From positions 8,821,507 to 8,885,506 of the forward strand of contig NC_091756.1 in the NCBI RefSeq assembly GCF_043380555.1: 64,000 nucleotides of DNA, written 5' to 3'. The stretch's first letter is position 1, and every line of letters begins with the position of its first letter. The notes under the pieces were generated by a model. That model was given only the letters and a program-made list of their open reading frames with translations, searched no databases and had not been told where the DNA came from. Position numbers and translations under genes: made by a program. Shown in pieces: positions 16,740 through 29,200 of the stretch. Source of the stretch: Nothobranchius furzeri. Taxonomy: Eukaryota; Chordata; Actinopteri; Cyprinodontiformes; Nothobranchiidae.

Positions 16740-19700
16740 CAGACCCATTGTTGACATGTGGCAAGACGCTCCTTGGGGTGCGTCTTGCTTGGGCCTCTCT
16801 CCTGGAGGCCCTCAGTCAGACCCAGTGTTGACATGTGACAAGACGTGCCCCGAGGAGCGTCTTGCTTGGGCCTCTCTCCTGGAGGCCCTCTGTCAGACCC
16901 ATTGTTGACATGTGGCAAGACGCTCCTCGGGGCGCGTCTTGCTTGGGCCTCTCTCCTGGAGGCGCTCAGTCAGACCGAGTGCTGACATAAGGCAAGATGC
17001 TCCTCGGGGCGCGTCTTGCTGTGGACTCTCTCCTGGAGGCGCTCAATCAGACCCAGTGGTGACACGTGGCAAGACGCTCCTCGGGGCGCGTCTTGCTTGG
17101 GCCTCTCTCCTGGAGACGCTCAGTCAGACCCAGTGTTGACACGTGGCAAGACGCTCCTCGGGGCGCATCTTGCTTGGGCCTCTCTCCTGGAGGCGCTCAG
17201 TCAGACCCAGTGGTGACATGTGGCAAGACGCTCCTCGGGGCGCGTCTTGCTTGGGCTTCTCTCATGGAGGCCCTCAGTCAGACCCATTGCTGATATGTGG
17301 CAAGACGCTCCTCGGGGCGCGTCTTGCTTGGGCCTCTCTCCTGGAGGCGCTCAGTCAGACCGAGTGCTGACATGTGGCAAGACGCTCCTCGGGGCGCGTC
17401 TTGCTTGGGCTTCTCTCCTGGAGGCCCTCAGTCAGACCCATTGTTTACATGTGGCAAGACGCTCCTTTGGGCGCATCTTGCTTGGGCTTCTCTCCTGGAG
17501 GCCCTCAGTCAGACCCATTGTTGACATGTGGCAAGACGCTCCTCGGAGCGCGTCTTGCTTGGGCCTCTCTCCTGGAGGCGCTCAGTCAGACCGAGTGCTG
17601 ACATAAGGCAAGACGCTCCTCGGGGCGCGTCTTGCTGGGGCCTCTCTCCTGGAGGCGCTCAGTCAAACCCAGTGCTTACATGTGGCAAGACGCTCCTCGG
17701 GGCGCGTCTTGCTGGGGCTTCTCTTCTGGAGGCGTTCAGTCAGACCGAGTGCTGACATGTGGCAAGACGCTCCTCGGGACGCGTCTTGCTTGGGCTTCTC
17801 TCCTGGAGGCCCTCAGTCAGACTCATTGTTGACATGTGGCAAGACGCTCCTCTGGGCGCGTCTTGCTTGGGCCTCTCTCCTGGAGGCGCTCAGTCAGACC
17901 CAGTGGTGACATGTGGCAAGACGCTCCTCGGGGCGCGTCTTGCTTGGGCCTCTCTCCTGGAGGCGCTCAGTCAGACCCAGGGGTGACATGTGACAAGACG
18001 CTCCTCGGGGCGCGTCTTGATTGGGCTTCTCTCATGGAGGTCCTCAGTCAGATCCATTGTTTGATATGTGGCAAGACGCTCCTCGGGGCGCATCTTGCTT
18101 GGGCCTCTCTCCTGGAGGAGCTCAGTCAGACTGAGTGCTGACATGTGGCAAGACGCTCCTCGGGGCGCGTCTTGCTGGGGCTTCTCTCCTAGAGGCGTTC
18201 AGTCAGACCGAGTGCTGACATGTGGCAAGACGCTCCTCGGGGCGCGTCTTGCTTGGGCTTCTCTCCTGGAGGCCCTCAGTCAGACTCATTGTTGACATGT
18301 GGCAAGATGCTCCTCGGGGCGCGTCTTGCTTGGGGCCTCTCTCCTGGAGGCGCACAGTCAGACAGAGTGCTGACATGTGGCCAGACGCTCCTCGGGGCGC
18401 GTCTTGCTGGGGCCTCTCTCCTGGAGGCGCTCAGTCAGACCGAGTGCTGACATGTGGCAAGACGCTCCTCGGGGCGCGTCTTGCTTGGGCTTCTCTCCTG
18501 GAGGCCCTCAGTCAGACCCATTGTTTACATGTGGCAAGACGCTCCTCGGGGCGCATCTTGCTTGGGCCTCTCTCCTGGAGGCCCTCTGTCAGCCCCAGTG
18601 TTGACATGTGTCAAGACGCTCCTCGGGGCGAGTCTTGCTTGGGCCTCTCTCCTGGAGGTGGTCAGTCAGACCCAGTGCTGACATGTGGCAAGGAGCTCCT
18701 CGGGGCGCGTCTTGCTTGGGCTTCTCTCTTGGAGGCGTTCAGTCAGACCCATTGTTGACATGTGGTAAGACGCTCCTCGGGGCGCGTCTTGCTTGGGCCT
18801 CTCTCCTGGAGGCCCTCTGTCAGACCCATTGTTGACATGTGGCAAGACGCTCCTCGGGGCGCGACTTGCTTGGGCCTCTCTCCTGGAGGCGCTCAGTCAG
18901 ACCGAGTGCTGACATAAGGCAAGATGCTCCTCGGGGCGCGTCTTGCTGTGGACTCTCTCCTGGAGGCGCTCAATCAGACCCAGTGGTGACACGTGGCAAG
19001 ACGCTCCTCGGGGCGCGTCTTGCTTGGGCCTCTCTCCTGGAGACGCTCAGTCAGACCCATTGTTGACATGTGGCAAGACGCTCCTTGGGGTGCGTCTTGC
19101 TTGGGCCTCTCTCCTGGAGGCCCTCAGTCAGACCCAGTGTTGACATGTGACAAGACGTGCCCCGAGGAGCGTCTTGCTTGGGCCTCTCTCCTGGAGGCCC
19201 TCTGTCAGACCCATTGTTGACATGTGGCAAGACGCTCCTCGGGGCGCGTCTTGCTTGGGCCTCTCTCCTGGAGGCGCTCAGTCAGACCGAGTGCTGACAT
19301 AAGGCAAGATGCTCCTCGGGGCGCGTCTTGCTGTGGACTCTCTCCTGGAGGCGCTCAATCAGACCCAGTGGTGACACGTGGCAAGACGCTCCTCGGGGCG
19401 CGTCTTGCTTGGGCCTCTCTCCTGGAGACGCTCAGTCAGACCCAGTGTTGACACGTGGCAAGACGCTCCTCGGGGCGCATCTTGCTTGGGCCTCTCTCCT
19501 GGAGGCGCTCAGTCAGACCCAGTGGTGACATGTGGCAAGACGCTCCTCGGGGCGCGTCTTGCTTGGGCTTCTCTCATGGAGGCCCTCAGTCAGACCCATT
19601 GCTGATATGTGGCAAGACGCTCCTCGGGGCGCGTCTTGCTTGGGCCTCTCTCCTGGAGGCGCTCAGTCAGACCGAGTGCTGACATGTGGCAAGACGCTCC

Positions 19701-21365
19701 TCGGGGCGCGTCTTGCTTGGGCTTCTCTCCTGGAGGCCCTCAGTCAGACCCATTGTTTACATGTGGCAAGACGCTCCTTTGGGCGCATCTTGCTTGGGCT
19801 TCTCTCCTGGAGGCCCTCAGTCAGACCCATTGTTGACATGTGGCAAGACGCTCCTCGGAGCGCGTCTTGCTTGGGCCTCTCTCCTGGAGGCGCTCAGTCA
19901 GACCGAGTGCTGACATAAGGCAAGACGCTCCTCGGGGCGCGTCTTGCTGGGGCCTCTCTCCTGGAGGCGCTCAGTCAAACCCAGTGCTTACATGTGGCAA
20001 GACGCTCCTCGGGGCGCGTCTTGCTGGGGCTTCTCTTCTGGAGGCGTTCAGTCAGACCGAGTGCTGACATGTGGCAAGACGCTCCTCGGGACGCGTCTTG
20101 CTTGGGCTTCTCTCCTGGAGGCCCTCAGTCAGACTCATTGTTGACATGTGGCAAGACGCTCCTCTGGGCGCGTCTTGCTTGGGCCTCTCTCCTGGAGGCG
20201 CTCAGTCAGACCCAGTGGTGACATGTGGCAAGACGCTCCTCGGGGCGCGTCTTGCTTGGGCCTCTCTCCTGGAGGCGCTCAGTCAGACCCAGGGGTGACA
20301 TGTGACAAGACGCTCCTCGGGGCGCGTCTTGATTGGGCTTCTCTCATGGAGGTCCTCAGTCAGATCCATTGTTTGATATGTGGCAAGACGCTCCTCGGGG
20401 CGCATCTTGCTTGGGCCTCTCTCCTGGAGGAGCTCAGTCAGACTGAGTGCTGACATGTGGCAAGACGCTCCTCGGGGCGCGTCTTGCTGGGGCTTCTCTC
20501 CTAGAGGCGTTCAGTCAGACCGAGTGCTGACATGTGGCAAGACGCTCCTCGGGGCGCGTCTTGCTTGGGCTTCTCTCCTGGAGGCCCTCAGTCAGACTCA
20601 TTGTTGACATGTGGCAAGATGCTCCTCGGGGCGCGTCTTGCTTGGGGCCTCTCTCCTGGAGGCGCACAGTCAGACAGAGTGCTGACATGTGGCCAGACGC
20701 TCCTCGGGGCGCGTCTTGCTGGGGCCTCTCTCCTGGAGGCGCTCAGTCAGACCGAGTGCTGACATGTGGCAAGACGCTCCTCGGGGCGCGTCTTGCTTGG
20801 GCTTCTCTCCTGGAGGCCCTCAGTCAGACCCATTGTTTACATGTGGCAAGACGCTCCTCGGGGCGCATCTTGCTTGGGCCTCTCTCCTGGAGGCCCTCTG
20901 TCAGCCCCAGTGTTGACATGTGTCAAGACGCTCCTCGGGGCGAGTCTTGCTTGGGCCTCTCTCCTGGAGGTGGTCAGTCAGACCCAGTGCTGACATGTGG
21001 CAAGGAGCTCCTCGGGGCGCGTCTTGCTTGGGCTTCTCTCTTGGAGGCGTTCAGTCAGACCCATTGTTGACATGTGGTAAGACGCTCCTCGGGGCGCGTC
21101 TTGCTTGGGCCTCTCTCCTGGAGGCCCTCTGTCAGACCCATTGTTGACATGTGGCAAGACGCTCCTCGGGGCGCGACTTGCTTGGGCCTCTCTCCTGGAG
21201 GCGCTCAGTCAGACCGAGTGCTGACATAAGGCAAGATGCTCCTCGGGGCGCGTCTTGCTGTGGACTCTCTCCTGGAGGCGCTCAATCAGACCCAGTGGTG
21301 ACACGTGGCAAGACGCTCCTCGGGGCGCGTCTTGCTTGGGCCTCTCTCCTGGAGACGCTCAGTCA
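16740..21365 (+). repeat. Tandem 2312-bp higher-order repeat of the 77-bp satellite
   Basis: Marker monomers recur at a constant 2312-bp spacing: the inverted-loop monomer (16838 and 19150), the CGGAGCGCG variant (about 17543 and 19855) and the CCTAGAGGCG variant (about 18189 and 20501). A third, shorter copy follows at 1926-1927 bp. The spacing is 30 monomers plus 2 bp. The blocks are nearly identical where compared, pointing to recent unequal exchange. Confidence 0.88.
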
Positions 21366-23269
21366 GACCCAGTGTTGACACGTGGCAAGACGCTCCTCGG
21401 GGCGCGTCTTGCTTGGGCCTCTCTCCTGGAGGCGCTCAGTCAGACCCAGTGGTGACATGTGGCAAGACGCTCCTCGGGGCGCGTCTTGCTTGGGCTTCTC
21501 TCATGGAGGCCCTCAGTCAGACCCATTGCTGATATGTGGCAAGACGCTCCTCGGGGCGCGTCTTGCTTGGGCCTCTCTCCTGGAGGCGCTCAGTCAGACC
21601 GAGTGCTGACATGTGGCAAGACGCTCCTCGGGGAGCGTCTTGCTTGGGCTTCTCTCCTGGAGGCCCTCAGTCAGACCCATTGTTTACATGTGGCAAGACG
21701 CTCCTTTGGGCGCATCTTGCTTGGGCTTCTCTCCTGGAGGCCCTCAGTCAGACCCATTGTTGACATGTGGCAAGACGCTCCTCGGGGCGCGTCTTGCTTG
21801 GGCCTCTCTCCTGGAGGCGCTCAGTCAGACCGAGTGCTGACATAAGGCAAGACGCTCCTCGGGGCGCGTCTTGCTGGGGCCTCTCTCCTGGAGGCGCTCA
21901 GTCAAACCCAGTGCTTACATGTGGCAAGACGCTCCTCGGGGCGCGTCTTGCTGGGGCTTCTCTTCTGGAGGCGTTCAGTCAGACCGAGTGCTGACATGTG
22001 GCAAGACGCTCCTCGGGACGCGTCTTGCTTGGGCTTCTCTCCTGGAGGCCCTCAGTCAGACTCATTGTTGACATGTGGCAAGACGCTCCTCGGGGCGCGT
22101 CTTGCTTGGGCCTCTCTCCTGGAGGCGCTAAGTCAGACCCAGTGGTGACATGTGGCAAGACGCTCCTCGGGGCGCGTCTTGCTTGGGCCTCTCTCCTGGA
22201 GGCGCTCAGTCAGACCCAGTGGTGACATGTGACAAGACGCTCCTCGGGGCGCGTCTTGCTTGGGCTTCTCTCATGGAGGTCCTCAGTCAGATCCATTGTT
22301 GATATGTGGCAAGACGCTCCTCGGGGCGCATCTTGCTTGGGCCTCTCTCCTGGAGGAGCTCAGTCAGACTGAGTGCTGACATGTGGCAAGACGCTCCTCG
22401 GGGCGCGTCTTGCTGGGGCTTCTCTCCTAGAGGCGTTCAGTCAGACCGAGTGCTGACATGTGGCAAGACGCTCCTCGGGTCGCGTCTTGCTTGGGCTTCT
22501 CTCCTGGAGGCCCTCAGTCAGACTCATTGTTGACATGTGGCAAGATGCTCCTCGGGGCGCGTCTTGCTTGGGGCCTCTCTCCTGGAGGCGCACAGTCAGA
22601 CAGAGTGCTGACATGTGGCCAGACGCTCCTCGGGGCGCGTCTTGCTGGGGCCTCTCTCCTGGAGGCGCTCAGTCAGACCGAGTGCTGACATGTGGCAAGA
22701 CGCTCCTCGGGGCGCGTCTTGCTTGGGCTTCTCTCCTGGAGGCCCTCAGTCAGACCCATTGTTTACATGTGGCAAGACGCTCCTCGGGGCGCATCTTGCT
22801 TGGGCCACTCTCCTGGAGGCCCTCTGTCAGCCCCAGTGTTGACATGTGTCAAGACGCTCCTCGGGGCGAGTCTTGCTTGGGCCTCTCTCCTGGAGGTGGT
22901 CAGTCAGACCCAGTGCTGACATGTGGCAAGGAGCTCCTCGGGGCGCGTCTTGCTTGGGATTCTCTCTTGGAGGCGTTCAGTCAGACCCATTGTTGACATG
23001 TGGTAAGACGCTCCTCGGGGCGCGTCTTGCTTGGGCCTCTCTCCTGGAGGCCCTCTGTCAGACCCATTGTTGACATGTGGCAAGACGCTCCTCGGGGCGC
23101 GTCTTGCTTGGGCCTCTCTCCTGGAGGCGCTCAGTCAGACCCAGTGGTGACATGTGGCAAAATGCTCCTCGGGGCGCGTATTGCTTGGGCCTCTCTCCTG
23201 GATGCCCTCTGTCAGACCCATTGTTGACATGTGGCAAGACGCTCCTCGGGGCGCGTCTTGCTTGGGCTT

Positions 23270-23273
23270 CTCT
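23270..23273 (+). other. Unoccupied copy of the proviral insertion site
   Basis: CTCT in a monomer whose left flank matches the left flank of the provirus (offset 20134 from 3136) and whose right flank matches the right flank (offset 8015 from 15255). It is a duplicated copy of the same satellite segment without the provirus. Confidence 0.85.
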
Positions 23274-24763
23274 CCTGGAGGCCCTCAGTCAGACCCATTG
23301 TTGACATGTGGCAAGACGCTCCTCGGGGCGCGTCTTGCTTGTGCCTCTCTCCTGGAGGCGCTCAGTCAGACTGAGTGCTGACATAAGGCAAGACGCTCCT
23401 CGGGGCGCGTCTTGCTGGGGCCTCTCTCCTGGAGGCGCTCAGTCAGACCCAGTGCTTACATGTGGCAAGACGCTCCTCGGGGTGTGTCTTGCTGGGGCTT
23501 CTCTCCTGGAGGCGTTCAGTCAGACCGAGTGCTGACATGTGGCAAGGAGCTCCTCGGGGCGCGTCTTGCTTGGGCTTCTCTCCTGGAGGCGTTCAGTCAG
23601 ACCGAGTGCTGACATGTGGTAAGACGCTCCTCGGGGCGCGTCTTGCTGGGGCTTCTCTCCTGGAGGCGCTCAGTCAGACCCAGTGCTTACATGTGGCAAG
23701 ACGCTCCTAGGGGCGCGTCTTGCTTGGGCCGCTCTCCTGGAGGCGCTCAGTCAGACCCAGTGGTGACATGTGGCAAGACGCTCCTCGGGGCGCGTCTTGC
23801 TTGGGCCTCTCTCCTGGAGACGCTCAGTCAGACCCAGTGTTGACACGTGGCAAGACGCTCCTCGGGGCGCGTCTTGCTTGGGGCCTCTCTCCTGGAGGCG
23901 CACAGTCAGACAGAGTGCTGACATGTGGCCAGACGCTCCTCGGGGCGCGTCTTGCTGGGGCTTCTCTCCTGGAGGCGCTCAGTCAGACCCAGTGTTGACA
24001 TGTGACAAGACGCTCCTCGGGGCGCGTCTTGCTGGGGCTTCTCTCCTGGAGGCGTTCAGTCAGACCGAGTGCTGACATGTGGCAAGACGCTCCTCGGGGC
24101 GCGTCTTGCTTGGGCTTCTCTTCTGGAGGCCCTCAGTCAGACTCATTGTTGACATGTGGCAAGACGCTCCTCGGGGCGCGTCTTGCTTTGGCCTCTCTCC
24201 TGGAGGCGCTCAGACAGACAGAGTGCTGACATGTGGCAAGACGCTCCTCGGGGCGCGTCTTGCTTTGGCTTCTCTCCTGGAGGCCCTAAGTTCAGACCCA
24301 TTGTTGACATGTGGCAAGACGCTCCTCGGGGCGCGTCTTGCTTGGGCCTCTCTCCTGGAGGCGCTCAGTCAGACCGAGTGCTGACATGTGGCAAGACGCT
24401 CCTCGGGGCGCGTCTTGCTTGGGCCTCTCTCCTGGAGGCCCTCTGTCAGACCCAGTGTTGACATGTGGCAAGACGCTCCTCGGGGCGCGTCTTGCTTGGG
24501 CCTCTCTCCTGGAGGTGCTCAGTCAGACCCAGTGTTGACATGTGGCAAGACTCTCCTCGGGGTGCGTCTTGCTTGGGCCTCTCTCCTGGAGGTGCTCAGT
24601 CAGACCCAGTGTTGACATGAGGCAAGACGCTCCGCGGGGCGCGTCTTGCTTGGGCTTCTCTCCTGGAGGCCCTCAGTCAGACCCATTGTTGACATGTGGC
24701 AAGACGCTCCTTGGGGTGCGTCTTGCTTGGGCCTCTCTCCTGGAGGCGCTCAGTCAGACCGAG

Positions 24764-26239
24764 GAGTGTCTTGCCACATGTGAAAACTGGGTCTGACTGA
24801 GCGCCTCCAGGAGAGAGGCCCAAGCAAGACGCGCCCGGAGGAGCGTCTTGCCACATGTCAGCACTCGGTGTGACTGAGCGCCTCCAGGAGAGAGGCCCAA
24901 GCAAGACGCGCCCCGAGGAGCGTCTTGCCACATGTAAACACTGGGTCTGACTGAGTGCCTCCATGAGAGAAGCTCCAGCAAGATGCGCCCCGAGGAGCGT
25001 CTTGCCACATGTCAACACTGGGTCTGACTGAGCACCTCCAGGAGAGAGGCCCAAGCAAGACGCGCCCCGAGGAGCGTCTTGCCACATGTCAACACTGGGT
25101 CTGACTGAGCGCCTCCAGGAGAGAGGCCCGAGGAGCGTCTTGCCACATGTGACCTCTGGGTCTGACTGAGCGCCTCCAGGAGAGAGGCCCAAGCAAGACG
25201 CGCCCCGAGGAGCGTCTTGTCACTTGTCAACACTGGGTCTGACTGAGCGCCTCCAGGAGCGAGGCCCAAGCAAGAAACGCCCGAGGAGCGTCTTGACAAC
25301 TGTCAACACTGGGTCTGACTGAGCGCCTCCAGGAGAGAGGTCCAAGCAACACGCGCCCCGAGGAGCGTCTTGCCACATGTCAACACTGGGTCTGACCGAG
25401 TGCCTCCATGAGAGAGGCCCAAGCAAGACGTGCCCCGAGGAGCGTCTTGCCACATGTCAACAATGGGTCTGACTGAGGGCCTCCAGGAGAGAAGCCCAAG
25501 CAAGAAGCGCCCCGAGGAGCGTCTTGCCACATGTCAACACTGGGTCTGACTGAGCGCCTCCAGGAGAGAGGCCCAAGCAAGACACGCCCCGAGGAGTGTC
25601 TTGACACATGTTAACACTGGGTCTGACTGAGGGCCTCCATGTGAGAAGCCCAAGCAAGACGCGCCCCGAGGAGAGTCTTGCCACATGTCAACACTGGGTC
25701 TGACTTAGGGCCTCCAGGAGAGAAGCCCAAGGAAGACGCGCCCCGAGGAGCTTCTTGCCACATGTCAGCACTCGGTCTGACTGAGCGCCTCCAGGAGAGA
25801 GGCCAAAGCAAGATGCGCCCCGAGGAGCGTCTTGACACATGTCAACACTGGGTCTGACAGAGGGCCTCCATGAGAGAGGCCCAAGCAAGACGCGCCCCGA
25901 GGAGTGTTTTGCCACATGTCAACACTGGGTCTGACTGAGCGCCTCCAGGAGAGAGGCCCAAGCAAGACGCGCCCCGAGGAGAGTCTTGCCACGTGTCAAC
26001 ACTGCGTCTGACTTAGCGCCTCCAGGAGAGAGGCCCAAGCAAGATGCGCCCCGAGGAGCGTCTTGCCACGTGTCACCACTGGGTCTGACTGAGCTCCTCC
26101 AGGAGAGAGGCCCAAGCAAGACGCGCCCCGAGGAGCGTCTTTCCACGTGTCACCACTGGGTCTGATTGAGCACCTCCAGGAGAGAGGCCCCAGCAAGACG
26201 CGCCCCGAGGAGCATCTTGCCTTATGTCAGCACTCGGTC
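24764..26239 (-). repeat. 77-bp satellite array, inverted segment
   Basis: About 19 monomers read as the reverse complement of the main array (GAGCGTCTTGCCACATGTCA...). The switch is at CCGAG (24759-24763), which belongs to both orientations, giving 5 bp of microhomology. One monomer near 25120-25140 is internally truncated. Several monomers differ more from the consensus than those of the + array. ORFs of 66-171 codons on the minus strand are repeat artefacts. Confidence 0.95.
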
Positions 26240-29200
26240 CTAGAGAGATCAGGTTTGTTTTAATGTACTCCAATCAACAGCCCCTACAACCACAAAAAGG
26301 AATGGAGTCATTAGCATTTATGGTTTGTAAATGGCACCCAGAATTATGTTGCACGATGCACAATTTCACATCATTCTGGGTCCATTTGTGTGAAAACAAG
26401 GTCCAATCAGGCTGAAACGCTACAAGAAGGTAGAATCTATTGAGTTGTAAGTGATCTGAACGTTTCAAGATGATCGCACATTCCTATAGGGGGTAAAACC
26501 ATTTCCCAAAGGTCACTGGGCCTGGTGTCACTTTAAAGAAGTAGTCCAGTTACACCTTTGTGGGCTTATAACTTGGCTTCTGAATGTCCTAGAGAGATCA
26601 GGTTTGTTTTAATGTACTCCAATCAACAGCCCCTACAACCACAAAAAGGAATGGAGATATTAGCACTTATGGTTTGTAAATGGCACCCAGAATTATGTTG
26701 CACGAAGCACAATTTCACATCATTCTGGGTTCATTTGTGTGAAAACAAGGTCCAATCAGGCTGAAACGTTACAGGAAGGTAGAATCTACTGAGTTGTAAG
26801 TGATCTCAACGTTTCATGATGATAGCACTTTCCTAATGGGGTCAAACCATGTCCCAAAGGTCACCGGCACTGGTGTCAATTTAAAGAAGTAGTCCAGTTA
26901 CACATTTGTGGGCTTATAACTTGGCTTCTGAATGTCAGAAGCCCCCTTCAGACAGGCCATGAAAAACGGAAATGTTCCGGAATCTGTCCGTAAGACCTTT
27001 CTGTCTGAATACAAACATCCGGATAATGTGTTCCGGAATTTATCCGGACGAAGCCCCTAGTAACAGGTCCGGACTTGTTACGGACAGGGTGGCTGCTTCA
27101 GACTGGTGAGGTAAAGTTCCGGACAAGAGGGAGAGGGAGGAGGAGGGGACCGGGGGATGCCGTGCGCACCTATAGCTCGCTGCTGTAGCATGCGGCGAAC
27201 CACGGCAGCTCGCCTCCTACGGTACCGCCTAGACGCGCGACGGAGCGCTTCACACCGCTTCAGTGATTCCTTTAACCATTGAGCTTCATCATCCAGGTCT
27301 CTTATGCATCTTCGTGTGCGCAGAATTATTCTTAAGCGCCTCGTGATTTTTATCTTGAGAGGCGCTATAGAAATGATGTTTTCTTCTTCTTCTTCTTCTT
27401 AACATGAGTCCAATTCTCTCTCCCCCCACCACCACCCCGCCGCCGTCAGACATCTGGAACTTTTACCTGCTGTGTGAACGCAGCCGAAAGGACAAGTTCC
27501 GGTACAAAAGTGGTGTGTCTGAAAACACAGTTCCAGTTAAAAACCGGATTGAATTGTCCACAAATGTTCCAGAATGTCAGTCTTAAAAGGGCTCTAGAGA
27601 GATCAGGTTTGTTTTAGCGTACTCCAATTAACAGCCCCCATTACCCCAAAAAAGGAATGGAGTCATTAGCACTTATGGTTTTTAAATGGCACCCAGAATT
27701 ATGTTGCACGAAGCACAATTTCACATCATTCTGGGTCCATTTGTGTGAAAACAAGGTCCAATCAGGCTGAAACGCTACAAGAAGGTAGAATCTATTGAGT
27801 TGTAAGTGATCTGAACGTTTCAAGATGATCGCACATTCCTATAGGGGGTAAAACCATGTCCCAAAGGTCACCGGGCCTGGTGTCAATTTAAAGTAGTAGT
27901 CCAGTTACACATTTGTGGGCTTATCACTTGGCTTCTGAATGTCCTAGAGAGTTTAGTTTGTTTTAGTGTACTCCAATCAACAGCCCCTAAAACCACAAAA
28001 AGGAATGGAGTCATTAGCACTTATGGTTTGTAAATGGCACCCAGAATTATGTTGCACGAAGCACAATTTCACATCATTCTGGGTTCATTTGTGTGAAAAC
28101 AAGGTCCAATCAGGCTGAAACGTTACAGGAAGGTAGAATCTATTGAGTTGTAAGGGATCTGAACGTTTCATGATGATAGCACTTTCCTAAGGGGGTCAAA
28201 CCATGTCCCAAAGGTCACCGGATCTGGTGTCAATTTAAAGAAGTAGTCCAGTTACACATTTGTGGGCTTATAACTTGGCTTCTGAATGTCCTAGAGAGAT
28301 CAGGTTTGTTTTAGTGTACTCCAATCAACAGCCCCTACAACCACAAAAAGGAATGGAGTCATTAGCACTTAAGGTTTGTAAATGGCACCCAGAATTATGT
28401 TGCACGAAGCACAATTTCACATCATTCTGGGTCTATTTCTGTGAAAACAAGGTCCAATCAGGCTGAAACGCTACAAGAAGGTAGAATCTCTTGAGTTGTA
28501 AGTGATCTGAACGTTTCAAGATGATCGCTCATTCCTATAGGGGGTAAAACCATGTCCCAAAGGTCACCGGGCCTGGTGTCACTTTAAAGAAGTAGTCCAG
28601 TTACACCTTTGTGGGCTTATAACTTGGCTTCTGAATGTCCTAGAGAGGTTAGGTTTGTTTTAGTGTTCTCCAATCAACAGCCCCTAGAACCACAAAAAGG
28701 AATGGAGTCATTAGCACTTATGGTTTGTAAATGGCACCCAGAATTATGTTGCACGAAGCACAATTTCACATCATTCTGGGTCCATTTGTGTGAAAACAAG
28801 GTCCAATCTTGCTGAAACGTTACAGGAAGGTAGAATCTATTGAGTTGTAAGTGATCTGAACGTTTCATGATGATAACACTTTCCTAAGGGGGTCAAACCA
28901 TGTCCCAAAGGTCAGCGGATCTGGTGTCAATTTAAAGAAGTAGTCCAGTTACACATTTGTGGGCTTATAACTTGGCTTCTGAATGTCCTAGAGAGATCAG
29001 GTTTGTTTTAATGTACTCCAACCAACAGCCCCTACAACCACAAAAAGGAATTGAGTCATTAGCACTTATGGTTTTTAAATGGCACCCAGAATTATGTTGC
29101 ACGAAGCACAATTTCACATCATTCTGGGTCCATTTGTGTGAAAACAAGGTCCAATCAGGCTGAAACGTTACAGGAAGGTAGAATCTATTGAGTTGTAAGT

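Larger units (their letters stand above)
15255..24763 (+). repeat. 77-bp satellite array, main part (+ orientation)
   Basis: About 123 monomers continuing the array interrupted by the provirus; the first four bases are the right CTCT target duplication. Higher-order structure is clear: 15357 to about 18100 copies 1 to about 2750, about 16740-19050 is duplicated at +2312 bp (30 monomers), a related block recurs at +1927 bp (25 monomers), and 23372 onward again matches the start of the window. It ends at an orientation switch. Confidence 0.97.

Noticed and set aside
1..26239. CRISPR array
   Set aside because: Regular 77-bp spacing, but the whole unit is repeated with no unique spacers, no cas genes, and the context is eukaryotic.
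24677..26273. ORFs up to 171 codons in the inverted 77-bp segment
   Set aside because: The same satellite sequence read on the other strand, not genes.
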